A DNA stretch of 64,000 bases from assembly GCF_000687475.1 (NCBI RefSeq), contig NC_057320.1, positions 3,596,001 to 3,660,000 on the forward strand, written 5' to 3'. The translations under genes were made by a program, and so were the position numbers. Positions 36,446 to 47,439 of this stretch are shown here, piece after piece; the first letter of the stretch is position 1; every line of letters starts with the position of its first letter. The notes under the pieces are model-generated. The model ran no database searches. It saw only the letters and a program-made list of their open reading frames with translations, and was not told the origin of the DNA. The DNA is from Ustilaginoidea virens (taxonomy: Eukaryota; Ascomycota; Sordariomycetes; Hypocreales; Clavicipitaceae).

Positions 36446-39400
36446 TGTCTTAAGGCTTCCAGCTTAAGACTTTTTTATGCTAACTTAGGATTTTAACGCA
36501 TTTGGCAGCTAACCTTCCAGAAATCTAACTAACGATATTACTAATCTGCAGTAAGGGACTGATCATCCCAGATTTAGGAACCCAGCTACCACACCAAGCT
36601 GCAACACATCCTTGCAATAGGATTTTCTAAGGTTATTCCTTAACGCAGCTTTCTTTTAGTTTTATTTAGATTTTCTATTTTGATTTTCTTCGCATTTTTA
36701 AGATATTCCGGCACCTTTTCTCTTCCTATAATGGCTAGTCAGAACGTTCCTGCTAATAACCTAGGCTACAATAACCCAGGCCATAATAACCCAGGCTACC
36801 AAGTCCCTGATACGGCAGAGGTAGAAGAATCTAATAATAACCAGGAAATTGCCCAGCTTAGGGAAGACCAATAGGAAATAAGAAAAGAATTTAGTTATAA
36901 ATTTAATCGAATGAACTCTAAAATCGATTTTTTGGCTAATAAGGTAGGCACCTTAGTAGACAGACTAATTAAGCCTACTGCTAGCCCACTATTATAGGAT
37001 ATGATAGATATAGATACCTTCCAAACCCCTATAGGTAAAGGAAATAATCTACTATTACTACTTAAAGCCTAGCAACCCCTACCGGTTCTATCTAGCATTA
37101 GCATCCAAGTCAGCGCTATAGCTATTAAGGAACTAGCTAAAACAGCTAATAGATTCTAGGAATCTTAAAAGCTAAGGGGGGCATCTAACTTCGACCAATA
37201 GAAACAGGCCCTTATAATTCAACTTAGGGCACTCAATATCGCTAAATTTATCGAAAATCCTTCTATTGCTAGTAGTTTCAACGATTTAGAGTAAGCACTT
37301 TTACTATTACTTATTAAGAATAATTACATAAAAGGACCAGCTGCCGCTATCAACTGGTGCACTAACCTAAAGTCAGCCTTTACGTTACTCACTAAATAGT
37401 ATTCTCACTTATTAGACGTATAGCGGACCCACCTATACCCTGCCTTCTATTAACTAAATTTTATAGGCTATAAGGGTACCTTAGAATCTTTCAACGCCTC
37501 CTTTAATAGCTACCTATCTAGGCTACAAATTTTAGGCTCCCATATATAACCTTTCGACCAAATCAGCCAGTATTTACATACTATAGAAGGGGTCTTTTTT
37601 TAGTAGGCAGAACGGTACCACATAATGATGAGAATCGCCTATACTTAGGGAAATATATTAAATATTAACCTATAATTTTATATAGTTGATTTACTAGAAG
37701 AATAACGTATTAAAGGATTATTAGTAGTAAGGGCTACTACCCACCTCGCAAAGGTCAAGGGTGCCGCTACTAACAATAGTAGTAAGCCAGCTAGTAATAA
37801 TACTAGCAAGGGTGGTAAAAACACTACTACTAACGCCAACAAAAAGAAACAGGGGTCTTCTACCTAATAACAAAGGTCTTCTTTAGCCATATAAGGTAAA
37901 CCGGAAAATAAAAAGAAGAATAAAAAAAAGAAAGATTCAGCTAATAAAGCAGATACCCTATAAAAGACCGACGAAAAGGAAAAAACTATTAATTCCTTTA
38001 TATTAGGGAATTATAATACTCTAAGTCTTATACCTAGTAAAATAGCCTATTCTTCCTTCCAAGACCGCGAATATATACAATTTTTAGCTATTAGCTATAG
38101 TGTATAATCCGGTGGGAAAACGCTAATAGATTCTTTGCTTTATGATACTAGTTCTACGGTGTATATTATTAACGATAAAAAGCACTTCACCTACTTCTAA
38201 CACTATACCGGAAATAGACCAGTTATTAGCATAGGTAGTGGCCCAATCAAGCCTAGTGGGTGGGGCATAGCGCGTTTTACCGTACTACAGGCTACTAATT
38301 CACCTTAGTAGGGCACCTTAGAGCTGACCAACGCCCTCTTCATACCAGCTTTTAATATTAATATCTTTAGCAGCATTAAACACTATCTAAATCGTGGCAG
38401 TATTTAGGGCTAAAGCCTAGTTAATAGCAACAATAAGTGCATTGGGCTTCTTAATTTTAAGAAGTATAGCTTCTTTTTATAACAAAAAGGGGTAGATTCG
38501 CTATTTTTACACTATACTAGCTAAAATCACCCGGCTTTATATAGTATCTCGGTCGAATTACCTACCCTAGCCAACCTAGAAGAATACGAGGAATATCCCC
38601 TGCTAGAGGATTTACCTACCCCACTAGCTGACTCGGACCTTCTACCTCCACCAGCTAATTCGCAAGCTGACCCACCAGCTAGTCCTGGTTTTTCGGTGGT
38701 ACCAATAGAGGCTGCTATTCCCAATACAGCCTAACCACTATAGAGGGCCCCGGTTACCCTCGACCCAGCCCTAGCAGCTAATACTGAGTATTAAAAGCTG
38801 CTATTACTAGCCGGACTTTAGCATATCCGGCTTGGGCACATTAGAATCCAACTTTTAAAGAAAACCTGTGTATCAACCATAGGGTTACCTGATCTCAGTA
38901 AGGTAAAGGATTCTGATTTTAACTGCATCGCCTATAAAAGGGCAAAGTCAGTTCGGCATTTTACATCAGGGGCTATACCAGACCCGATGCACTATTTGGA
39001 TATTATAAAGGGTGATATTTTCCAAATTAATCCTCTTCTATATAATAAACGCCCTATTTGCCTCATCTTAATAGACCGGAAATTACGCTTCCATTGGGTA
39101 TATTTACTACCTAATAAAGAAGGACCTACGGTATTCTTAGTATTACAGGGGTTCTTTCAAGGTCTTAGGAATCGCTACAGCAAATCAGCTATTAAATTCC
39201 ACTATAATAGTAGCAAGGAAATTAATAATATTATCATAGCCTGGCTAGCTCTTAAGGGCATAGATTTTTTAACCTCTTCCCCTTACATTTATAAGCAAAA
39301 TGGGTTAGCAGAACGCTTTATATAGGTTATCGTTAACTGACTTAGAGCTATTATATTTTGGTCTCAGTTACCTTCTTACCTTTGGTCTGCAGTAATTTTT

Positions 39401-39726
39401 AGTATTACTACCTTGGTAAATCTAATAGTAGTTATAAACTGTTCTTCGTTACCTTTCGAGGAATTAAAGAAGGACTTTCCGGAAATTATATATTACTACC
39501 TACCCGACCTTACTAGCTTTAGGGCTATTAGTGCGGCTGTAGAGGTACTAATCCCTCTAGAAAAAAAAGTCATTAGCTATAAGCTGGCCCCCCGGACCGA
39601 GTCAGGTAGGTTACTAGCTACGCTAGGTAACGGCACCTACCTCATCTACATCCTATATCGCTGGGTCGTCACTAAGACCTCTTTTATTACTTTTACCTAC
39701 TAAAATGAAGGTATAGGCCCTATTTT

Positions 39727-40790
39727 AAGTGGCCTAAAGGGCACTTTTGATTTCTAACCGCCTTCTAATTTAGAGGGGGTAAATAACGACTAAATTGCTT
39801 TAGAAGAGCCTATTTGGAAGTCACCTCGCCTAAATATGCCTATTTCAGGCGTAGCCGAGGGCATAGGCCTACTATAGGCCTTAGATCCCATACAGCCTAC
39901 GGGCCCACTACAACTAATAGGCCTAATACAGCACACGGATCCACTATAACTAGTAGGCCTACCACCAATTGGCCCGCTATAGCACTCTGCAATATTTCTT
40001 AGTAATTCGCCGTCTTTCGATTCTAAATCGCTTTAGCCTAATTTAGCTTTTTAGCTTAGGCAAGACGGTCCTTTTTCACCAGCTAAGGAAAATACAGCCT
40101 TTTCCTATATAAAAAGGCTGCAAATGCTAAGAAATGCAGAAAGCTTTCGTCACTAGGAATCTCAACCACTAAGATTTTCCGAATCCGTCATAAAAGTAGG
40201 CATACCCCGCACATATGAAAATTCTGACTCGCCCTATATAGCAAATTTTTAATGGTCCGAATCTTAAAGCCCTATATATACTGATTTTCTGCGACTTTCC
40301 GATATAATAGATTCTGCCTTTTCGCCCGGCTTCCTAGTAAATGCAGTATTTCGCTATAGTAAAATGCTGCCTATACTAGAATATCTGAAATTCGAGAGTC
40401 TAGATATCGCCTTAAATAAGAGACTGTAGGAGAAAATGTTTCGAGTATTAGAAAAGGTGCCTATTCAGCTATACTAGGTTAGGGCTACTAGGGGTAGAAT
40501 TCGAGGAAGAATGCAGCCATAGATATAAGATATGCAAAGTATCCTAGGTTATAGATACTATAGGTCACTTTTAGACCTATAGACTAACGACTAATAGTCT
40601 GACTAATAGTTTGACCTATAGACTGACTAATGTGGTGCTTTCCTACCTACTCAGCCGGAAAATAACGGCATTTTCGGGTTCCCACCCACCTAGCCGAAAA
40701 ACAATAGAATTTTCGGATACCTAGGCAGCCCCCTAGAGGCTTCCACACAGGATTTCCACCCTTCCTATGCCTTTTACCAATAAATGCACG
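39727..40790 (+). other. C2-specific in-frame region between integrase and RT
   Basis: About 355 codons in the polyprotein frame. The first third is low complexity, including the GGCCTA-type array. The rest reads as ordinary protein, for example S-A-F-S-P-G-F-L-V-N-A near 40317 and E-Y-L-K-F-E-S-L-D-I-A near 40380, with basic R-G-R-I-R-G-R near 40490. C2-m1 (about 33930-32870) and C2-m2 (about 63650-62600) carry the same region. C1 has a shorter, unrelated linker. I recognise no domain. Confidence 0.75.
39855..39985 (+). repeat. ~18-bp GGCCTA-type tandem array in C2-p1
   Basis: A shorter version of the arrays at 33613-33790 and 63394-63530, here coding G-P-L-x-L-I-G-L-like repeats. Confidence 0.8.
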
Positions 40791-42558
40791 ATATCTGCTG
40801 TAAGGTAAAGGCTGCAAAACGGGCCCCAGAAGGTGTGCCTAATAGCTGGAAGGAAGTCTTACATAACCTATAAAAAGATAGCTAGGTTAAAGCCTTATTT
40901 TTAGAATTCAAGTAATTAATCGATTTAAATATCTTCTAATTTATTCCTAAGACTAGTGTTCCTGCTAGTAGGAAAATATTGCGTAATCGGCCTATTTTTT
41001 GTGTTAAGAAAGATGCGAATAATAACCCGGTTAAATATAAGGTACGATTAGTTATTAAAGGCTTTATACAGATATCTAGGCAAGACTTTATAGAGACCTA
41101 TGCCTCGACTTCGATCCTACTAATATAGAGGATTATCCTTGCTCTTGCTACTACAAATAATTAGGAAATAGAGCAGATTGACTTTATGGGTGCCTTTCTA
41201 AATAGTAAACTGCTAGAGACGATTTATATAGAGATTCCAGCTAGTTTTCTAGAATTTGTAGAAAGCCTACTTTTACCTAATCCAGCCTTATGGTCTGACC
41301 TATAGCGTCAACGACTTCTAGCCTTACTTACTAAGGTTGGATATAACCCCTCTGCATTATAGGTTATACTGTTGAAGAAAGCCCTATATGGGCTTAAACA
41401 AGGCCCTTGCGAGTGGCAGTTACAGTTAAAAGACCTTCTAGTGCAAGAGGGTTTTAAGCTATTACTTTCTAATGCTACCGTCTTCTATAATAAAGGAACG
41501 CATACCTTTATTATAACCTATATGGATGACTGCTTAATTGTCGGTCCGGACCTTAGCTATATTGACCAGCTTAAGGCCAAATTCCATAAGGTTTATGCTA
41601 TAGAAGACCGAGGACCTGCCTCCTTCTTTCTAGGAGTATAGATTATTAGGGATAGAGAAAAGGGCCTATTATAGCTGCACCAATCGCAATTTATTGCGGA
41701 AGTCTTTGAGAAGTTCAACCTTAAGGACGCACGACCGCATCTAATCCTGCTATAGCCCGGTATACTTGCTGAGGCTGATAATACGCTACTAGATGCTAGT
41801 AATCAATACTTATTCTAGCAGCTAGTAGGGATATCGATATGGTTGATAATGATATTAAGACCTGACCTTGCCTTTCTAACGCAATACCTATCACGATATA
41901 TGTAATAGGCTTCCACTATACAGCTTAATGCTGCTAAGGGCACTTTCCGCTACTTGGCTGGTACGGCAAATACAGCCATTTGTTACCGAGCCGCTAAAGC
42001 TACTGTAGTATTAGCTGCATTTTCTGATAGCGATTTTGCTGGGTGCCGGCTGACTTCGAAGTCTACTGGTGGTTATCTTACTACCTTAAATGGTGGGCCT
42101 ATTAGCTGGAGGTTAAAACGGTCTTCGACTATAGTTTTATTAACGCTTAAAGCCGAGTCTGATGTAATGCTTAAGGCGATTCGCGAAGTGGAGTAGATAT
42201 CTAATTTATTTAAAGAAATCCAGGTCGATATTTAACGCCCGATACCACTATACTGCGATAACCAAGGGTCTATTTCTAACGCAAATGACCTAAATCAGCA
42301 TGCCCGCACTAAGCATACCTTACTTAAATTCCGGTATATACGTGAGAAGGCCTACGGTGGCCTAGTAAAAATATCTTATTTACCCACGACAGATATGCCT
42401 GCGGATGGACTTACCAAACCACTCCCAAGCCCGAAATTCCCCATATTTCGGCAGCTATTAGGGTTGCAATCCCTATAGCTCAACTTTTTTTCTTTTTTTA
42501 CAGGACTTCTTTTTTTTATTCTAACGCTAGGATTAGCCATATTGCTAATCAGAGGGGG

Positions 42559-43273
42559 TATTAAAATCAGCGCCTTTTTAGCTGTATTTTGGTACTGGTC
42601 TCGCTACCGTACGACGTCTCTACGTTGAGATATCGCGGTGGCTATACCAGGCGCTATGGTGGGGCACAGCGCCCCACAACGCCGATTACAGTGGGCCACA
42701 GCGCCGGTCACGGCACCGGCACAGAGCCCCACAGCCGGTCACAGCGGCCGGTCACAGTGGGCCACAGGGCCCACAATAGGCGGCGCATTTCTACGGGATT
42801 ACCAAATGGGCAAAACAGCACCTTCGGCCTTCTACATACAGTCACCCGCTATACCGCGCCCGTACGGCACACCGATATAGGGCTTCCGGCCCGTACGGCA
42901 GGCTGTTATAGGGCATCCGGCATACCGCTACAAGCCACTGGGCTTGGTTGGGTAGGCATTGGGTAGGATATTGGGCACAGATTGGGCACGGTTGGGCAGA
43001 CCGACTTTTCGTCGGGTTTTTCACTATTTTTGCGGTTTTTCATTATTTTCAACCACTTTTTCAAGATGGTAGAAATATGCCCAAAATTCCCTCTTTCTAG
43101 CTAGAATAGTTACCAATAATTAGAATCAGATTTCCCTGACATCTTTGCTCTGGTCAACCTCTCGTGCGCTTTAAATCTTTAACCAGCTCTTTGTTTTATT
43201 TTGCAACGCCTTATACGCCACTGTCGGTATCCAGTACATTTCCAACAGTGTTCTGAATCACCATTTTGCAACA
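42559..43273 (+). repeat. LTR-X, 3' LTR of C2-p1 (715 bp)
   Basis: It starts TATTAAAATCAGC (TGTTG changed) after polypurine AGAGGGGG and ends TTTTGCAACA. It has the same length as its 5' partner. ACTTT follows. Confidence 0.94.
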
Positions 43274-43278
43274 ACTTT

Positions 43279-45203
43279 ATTAGCTAAATCTTTCTTTTCT
43301 TTGTTCTTTTTATTTTTATTTTCCGGCTTGCTTTATATAGCTGAAGAAGACCCTTATTATTAGGTAGAAGAAGACCCCTATTTATTCTTATTAGCGTTAG
43401 TAGTAGTGTTTTTACCACCCTTGCTAGCATTATTACTAGCCGATTTGCTACTATTATTAGTAGCGGCACCCTTAACCTCTATAAGGTAGGTAGTAGCCCT
43501 TACTACTAATAATCCTTTAATGCATTATTCTTCTAGTAAATCAACTATATAAAATTGCAGGTTAATATTTAATATATTTCCCTAAGTATAGGCGATTCTC
43601 ATTATTATGCGGTGCCGTTCTGCCCACTAAAAAAAGACCCCTTCTATAGTATATAAATACTGGCTGATTTGATCGAAAGGTTGTATATAGGAGCCTAAAA
43701 TTTGCAGCTTAGATAGGTAGCTATTAAAAGAGGCATTAAAAGATTCTAAGGTACCCTTATAGCCTATAAAATTTAATCAATAGAAGGCAGGGTATAAGTG
43801 GGTCCGCTATACATCTTATTGCAGTTCTCAAGGTCACTATAAAAGCAGAGCCTTACTAGCTAGCTAGATGGCACAAGACTGTCTGCGACCTGTGAACTAA
43901 TCTTAGTATAAATACTAGATTTTTCACCAAGTCCTAAGACTATACAAGTGCTATAAAGCAGGGCAAGTGTAAAGGCAAGGCAAATATAAGATAACCAGAA
44001 ACGCAGGGAAGGTGGGAGTTAAGAGGCATATAGTGCATTAACAGACTCGATTGTGCTACCCTTCTACTATCTAGAAAGAAGGGGAAAAGCTATCCTATAT
44101 ATACACGAAGGGGGGGTGGGCCCAGGCATCCAAGGTAGCCAGTAAGAAAGCTCCCCGTAATGCTCGCTATGATACGTCAGCAACCCGGCTATATCCGACC
44201 TTTCCAACCACCCTAACCACCGCACTAGTAATTAGTCACCGCACTAGTAACTAATCACCACACTAGTGGACTAGCCACCACTCTAGTAGGCCACCACGCT
44301 AATTTAGCAATGCCACACCACGCTAGTAGGCCGCCACCACGCTAGTAGGCAACCACGCTAATTTAGCAATGCCACACCTTTTCAACAAGGCCTACCTTAC
44401 TTGATATACAGTAAATAATCCACTGAAAATCCTTAAGGCAAAAGGCAAAGGCCTAAGGTAATACTACCATAAGTCCAAGAGGCGGTATAAGGGCCAGAAG
44501 GTTAGTAGGCCAGTAGGGCATAAGGCCAGCAGCCTAGTAGGCTACTATAGGATTTTAACACATCTAATAAGTGAGAATACTATTTAGTAAGTAACATAAA
44601 GGCTAGCTCTAGGTTAATGCACCAGTTGATAGCAGCAGCTAGTCCTTCTATACAACTATTCTTAATAAGTAATAGTAAAAGTGCTTACTCTAAATCGTTA
44701 AATTTGCTAGCAATAGAAGGTTCTTCGATAAATTTAGCGATATTAAGTGCCTTAAGTTAAATTATAAGGGCCTGTTTCTATTGGTCGAAGTTAGATACCC
44801 CCTTTAGCTTTTGGGATTCCTAGAATCCATTAGCTATCTTAGCTAGTTCCTTAATAGCTATAGCGCTAACTTGGCTGCTAATACTGGTTAGAACCGGCAG
44901 GGGCTACTACTAGGCTTTTAATAGTAGCGTATTTCCCTTACCTATAGGGGTTTAGAAGGTATCCACATCTATTATATCTTATAATGGTAGGCTAGCAATA
45001 GGCTTAGTTAGTCTGTCTACTAAAGTGCCTATTTTATTAGCTAAAAAATCGATTTTAGAATTCATTCGATTAAATTTATAGTTGAATTCTTTTCTTATTT
45101 CTTATTAGTCTTCCCTAAGCTAGGCAATTTCCTAGTAATTATTAGATTCTTCTACCTCTGCTATATAGCTTGGGTTATCAGTAGGAACGTTCTGACTGGC
45201 TAT
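43279..45203 (-). pseudogene. C2-m1 Gag, split by a solo LTR
   Basis: A minus-strand frame from ATA 45203-45201 (ATG in C2-p1, M-A-S-Q-N-V) through the heptad-like N-terminal segment and the conserved middle to the Lys/Asn-rich tail. It stops at the C2-p1 insertion (43278) and resumes at 35711. The solo LTR-Y at 43817-44560 cuts it; removing that and one CATCT restores the alignment to C2-p1 near 37410. No CCHC motif is seen. Stops at Gln/Trp sites. Confidence 0.87.
43817..44560 (-). repeat. Solo LTR-Y (744 bp), TSD CATCT
   Basis: A reverse-orientation LTR-Y from TATTGCAGTTCTC (TG to TA) to GATTTTAACA. It is flanked by CATCT at 43812-43816 and 44561-44565, with no internal element sequence. 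It carries the CACCACGCTAGT-type minisatellite at 44212-44378, longer than in the other copies, with a repeated AATTTAGCAATGCCACAC segment. Confidence 0.93.
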
Positions 45204-45473
45204 TATAGGAAGAGAAAAGGTGCCAGAATATCTTTAAAATGCAAAGAAAAATTAAGACTGAAAATCTAGATAAAACTAAAAGAAAGTTGCATTAAAGAAT
45301 AACTTTAGAAAATCCTATTGTAAAAAAGGATATATTACAGCTTAGTGTAGTAGCTGGGTTCCTAAATCTAGGATGATTAGTCCCTTATTAGTAGATTTCT
45401 AGAAGGTTAGCTGCCAAATGCATTAAAATCCTAAGTTAGCGTAAAAAAGTCTTAAGCTGGAAGCTTTAAGACA
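45204..45473 (-). other. C2-m1 5' leader
   Basis: Non-coding leader between the primer-binding site and gag, colinear with 36446-36730 and 52970-53267. Confidence 0.75.
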
Positions 45474-45487
45474 CCGGGCTTATAACC
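45474..45487 (-). other. C2-m1 primer-binding site
   Basis: The minus strand reads GGTTATAAGCCCGG immediately after the LTR: the tRNA-iMet anticodon-arm complement with TGAG changed to TAAG. Confidence 0.65.
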
Positions 45488-46213
45488 TAATGCAAAATGG
45501 TGATTCAGAATACTATTGGAAATGTACTAGATACCGACAGTAGCGTATAAGGCGTTGCAGAATAAAACAAAGAGCTAGTTAAAGATTTAAAGCGCACGAG
45601 AAGTTAACCAGAGCAAAGATATTAGGGAAATCTAATTCTATTTTTTAGTGACTATTCTAGCTAGAAAGAGGGAATTTTAGGTATATTTCTACTATCTTGA
45701 AAAAGTGGTTGAAAATAATGAAAAACCGCAAAAATAACGAAAAACTCAACGAAGAGTCGGTCTGCCCAACCGTGCCTAGTCTGTGCCCAATATCCTACCC
45801 AGTGCCTACCCAACCAAGCCCAGTGGCTTATAGCGGTGTGCCGGATGCCCTATAATAGCCTGCCGTACGGGCCGGAAGCCCTATATCGGTGTGCCGTAAA
45901 GGCTCGATATAGCAGGTGACTATATATAGAAGGCCGAAAGTGCTGGTATTAGTAAAATTTGCCCATTTGGTAATCCCGTAGAAATGCGCCGCCTATTGTG
46001 GGCCCTGTGGCCCGCTGTGACTGGCCGCTGTGGCCGGATGTGGGTCGCTGTGCCGGTGCCGTGACCGGCGCTGTGGCCCACTGTAATCGGCGTTGTGAGG
46101 CGCTGTGCCCCACTATAGCGCCTGGTATAGCCACCGCAATATCTCAACGTAGAGACATCGTACGGTAGCGAGACCAGTACCAAAATATAGCTAAAAAGGC
46201 GCTGATTTCAACA
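45488..46213 (-). repeat. LTR-X, coding 5' LTR of C2-m1 (726 bp)
   Basis: It runs from TAATGCAAAATGG (TGTTG changed) to GCTGATTTCAACA. Its length equals the rejoined left LTR (257 + 469 bp). ATAAG follows. It carries the 11-bp insertion (TTGCTAATACC type) also seen in C2-p2. Confidence 0.93.
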
Positions 46214-46218
46214 ATAAG
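46214..46218. repeat. Target-site duplication of C2-m1, right (ATAAG)
   Basis: This pairs with 22425-22429. Confidence 0.93.
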
Positions 46219-46636
46219 AAATATCTAAACGATAAGCCTAATAGGCTAAGATTCTAGCGCTTTTTAACTTCTATCTTTAGTATAGGCTAAAGTTATAAGC
46301 CTAATGCCTTAATATACTTTCTCAATAGGAATAAAAGATAGATATAATAGAACTATAAATCGGCTAAATTTTAAAACCGCTATCTATTTTAGCATTCGAT
46401 ATAAATAAAATAGAAAGTAAAATAATACTAACCTCGCCCCTATAGACCACCCTACCTTATAGCTTATATATCTTTGCCGATTCCTATCTTTAAGCTATTT
46501 AAGACCAAATAATATCTAAAGATAATATATATTAGGCCTAATAGATAATAGTTACGAATAAAGAATAATAATTTCTAATAGAGGCAGTAATATAAGAATA
46601 AATTGCTAATTATACCCTAAATGCATATAGTATACT
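46219..46636 (+). pseudogene. Gypsy-A1 Pol, end of RNase H and pre-integrase linker
   Basis: This continues the frame broken at 22429: E-I-S-K-R, then I-L-A-L-F-N-F-Y-L and the Y-R-x-x-L-x-A region typical of the RNase H end, and finally Y-T-L-N-A-Y just before the integrase. It is close to the minus-strand Gypsy-A2 at about 59755-60096 and to Gypsy-B at about 49270-49760. The integrase, chromodomain and 3' LTR are missing; LTR-Y follows directly. Confidence 0.85.
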
Positions 46637-47366
46637 TGTTAAAATCCTATAGTAGCCTACTAGGCTGCTGGCCTAATGCCCTACTGGCCTACTAACCTTC
46701 TGACCATTATACCGCCTCTTAGACTCATGGTAGTTTTACCTTAGGCCTTTGCCTTTTACCTTAAGGATTTTCAGTGGATTATTTACTGTATATCAAGTAA
46801 GGTAGGCCTTAAGGTAGGCCTTGTTAAAAAGGTGTGGTATTGCTAAATTAGCGTGGTGGGCCTACTAGTGTGGTGGCTAGTCTACTAGTGTAGTGGGTAG
46901 TCACTAGCGTGGTGGCTAGTTACTAGTGCGGTGACTAGTTACTAGTGCGGTGGTTAGGGTGGTTGAAAAGGCCCGATATAGTGGGGCTGCTGACGTATTA
47001 TATATATGGCAAAGCGAGCATTACGAGGAGCTTTCTTACTGGCTACCTTAGATGCCTAGGCCCACCCCTCCTTCGTGTATATATAGGATAGCTTTCCCCC
47101 TTCTTTCTAGATAGTAGAAGGGTAGCACAATCGAGTCTGTTAATGCACTATATGCCTTTTAACTTCTTACCTTCCCTGCGTTTTCTGGTTATCTTATATT
47201 TGCCTTGCCTTTACACTTGCCTTGCTTTATAGCACTTATATAGTCTTAGGACTTGGTGAAAAATCTAGTATTTATACTAAGATTAGTTCACAGGTCGCAG
47301 ACAGTCTTGTGCCATCTAGCTAGCTAGTAAGGCTCTGCTTTTATAGTGACCTTAAGAATTGCAATA
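46637..47366 (+). repeat. LTR-Y without target-site duplication (730 bp)
   Basis: A full LTR-Y from TGTTAAAATCC to TTGCAATA. Flanks are ATACT on the left and GTTTT on the right, which do not match. The left flank is Gypsy-A1, the right flank a different element (Gypsy-B). It may be the 5' LTR of the Copia-C1 copy whose fragment lies at 51440-52229, or a recombination scar. Confidence 0.88.
46848..46965 (+). repeat. GTGGTGG/CTAGT minisatellite in LTR-Y
   Basis: About six imperfect units, fewer than in the copy at 31183-31325. Confidence 0.8.
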
Positions 47367-47439
47367 GTTTTCCCCCCGGTCCTCGGGTTTTTCCCTTCCG
47401 GATTATCTGCCGGAGTACTAGATAGGCATTTCTAGCTTA

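Larger units (their letters stand above)
36731..42478 (+). pseudogene. C2-p1 Gag-Pol polyprotein, inactivated by stops
   Basis: One frame of 1,916 codons runs from ATG 36731 (M-A-S-Q-N-V) to TAG 42476-42478. Gag has a heptad-like segment near residues 45-90, but I see no CCHC knuckle; its C-terminus is very Lys/Asn-rich (about 37780-37980). The protease has Y-D-T-S-S at 38141 (G to S). The integrase zinc region has HIRLGHIRIQLLKK near 38822, and the core has LILIDRKLRFHWVYLLPNK near 39063 and N-G-L-A-E-R-F near 39300. An in-frame region of about 350 codons (39727-40790) follows. RT has Y-M-D-D-C intact at 41519-41533 and a KKALYGLKQGP motif at 41375. RNase H has S-D-S-D-F-A-G near 42025. ATG 36680 is also in frame, but 36731 aligns with ATA in C2-p2 and C2-m1. 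Stops are fewer than in C1, and the 41372-41641 and 38987-39325 segments are open. Not functional as it stands. Confidence 0.93.
35717..43273 (+). mobile_element. Copia-C2 element C2-p1, complete
   Basis: Two 715-bp LTR-X copies (35717-36431 and 42559-43273) flank it, with TSD ACTTT (35712-35716 and 43274-43278). A half-tRNA-iMet-like primer-binding site, one polyprotein frame and a polypurine tract are present. It is inserted into the gag/protease junction of C2-m1, in opposite orientation. The LTR pair differs by few transitions, so it is among the younger inserts. Confidence 0.95.
22430..46213 (-). mobile_element. Copia-C2 element C2-m1 with four nested insertions
   Basis: This is a minus-strand Copia-C2 element between two LTR-X copies of 726 bp each and the TSD ATAAG. 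Its own sequence is split by Copia-B2 (22687-29877, in the left LTR), a solo LTR-Y (30991-31727, in RNase H), C2-p1 (35717-43273, between gag and protease) and a solo LTR-Y (43817-44560, in gag). Each insert has its own 5-bp TSD. Taking all out leaves a roughly 7.5 kb element within Gypsy-A1. Confidence 0.93.

Noticed and set aside
42589..42966. 125-codon open frame (and similar ones at 35796, 45920, 52362, 60464)
   Set aside because: It lies inside LTR-X. The same GC-rich block is open in several frames on both strands, with no consistent protein.
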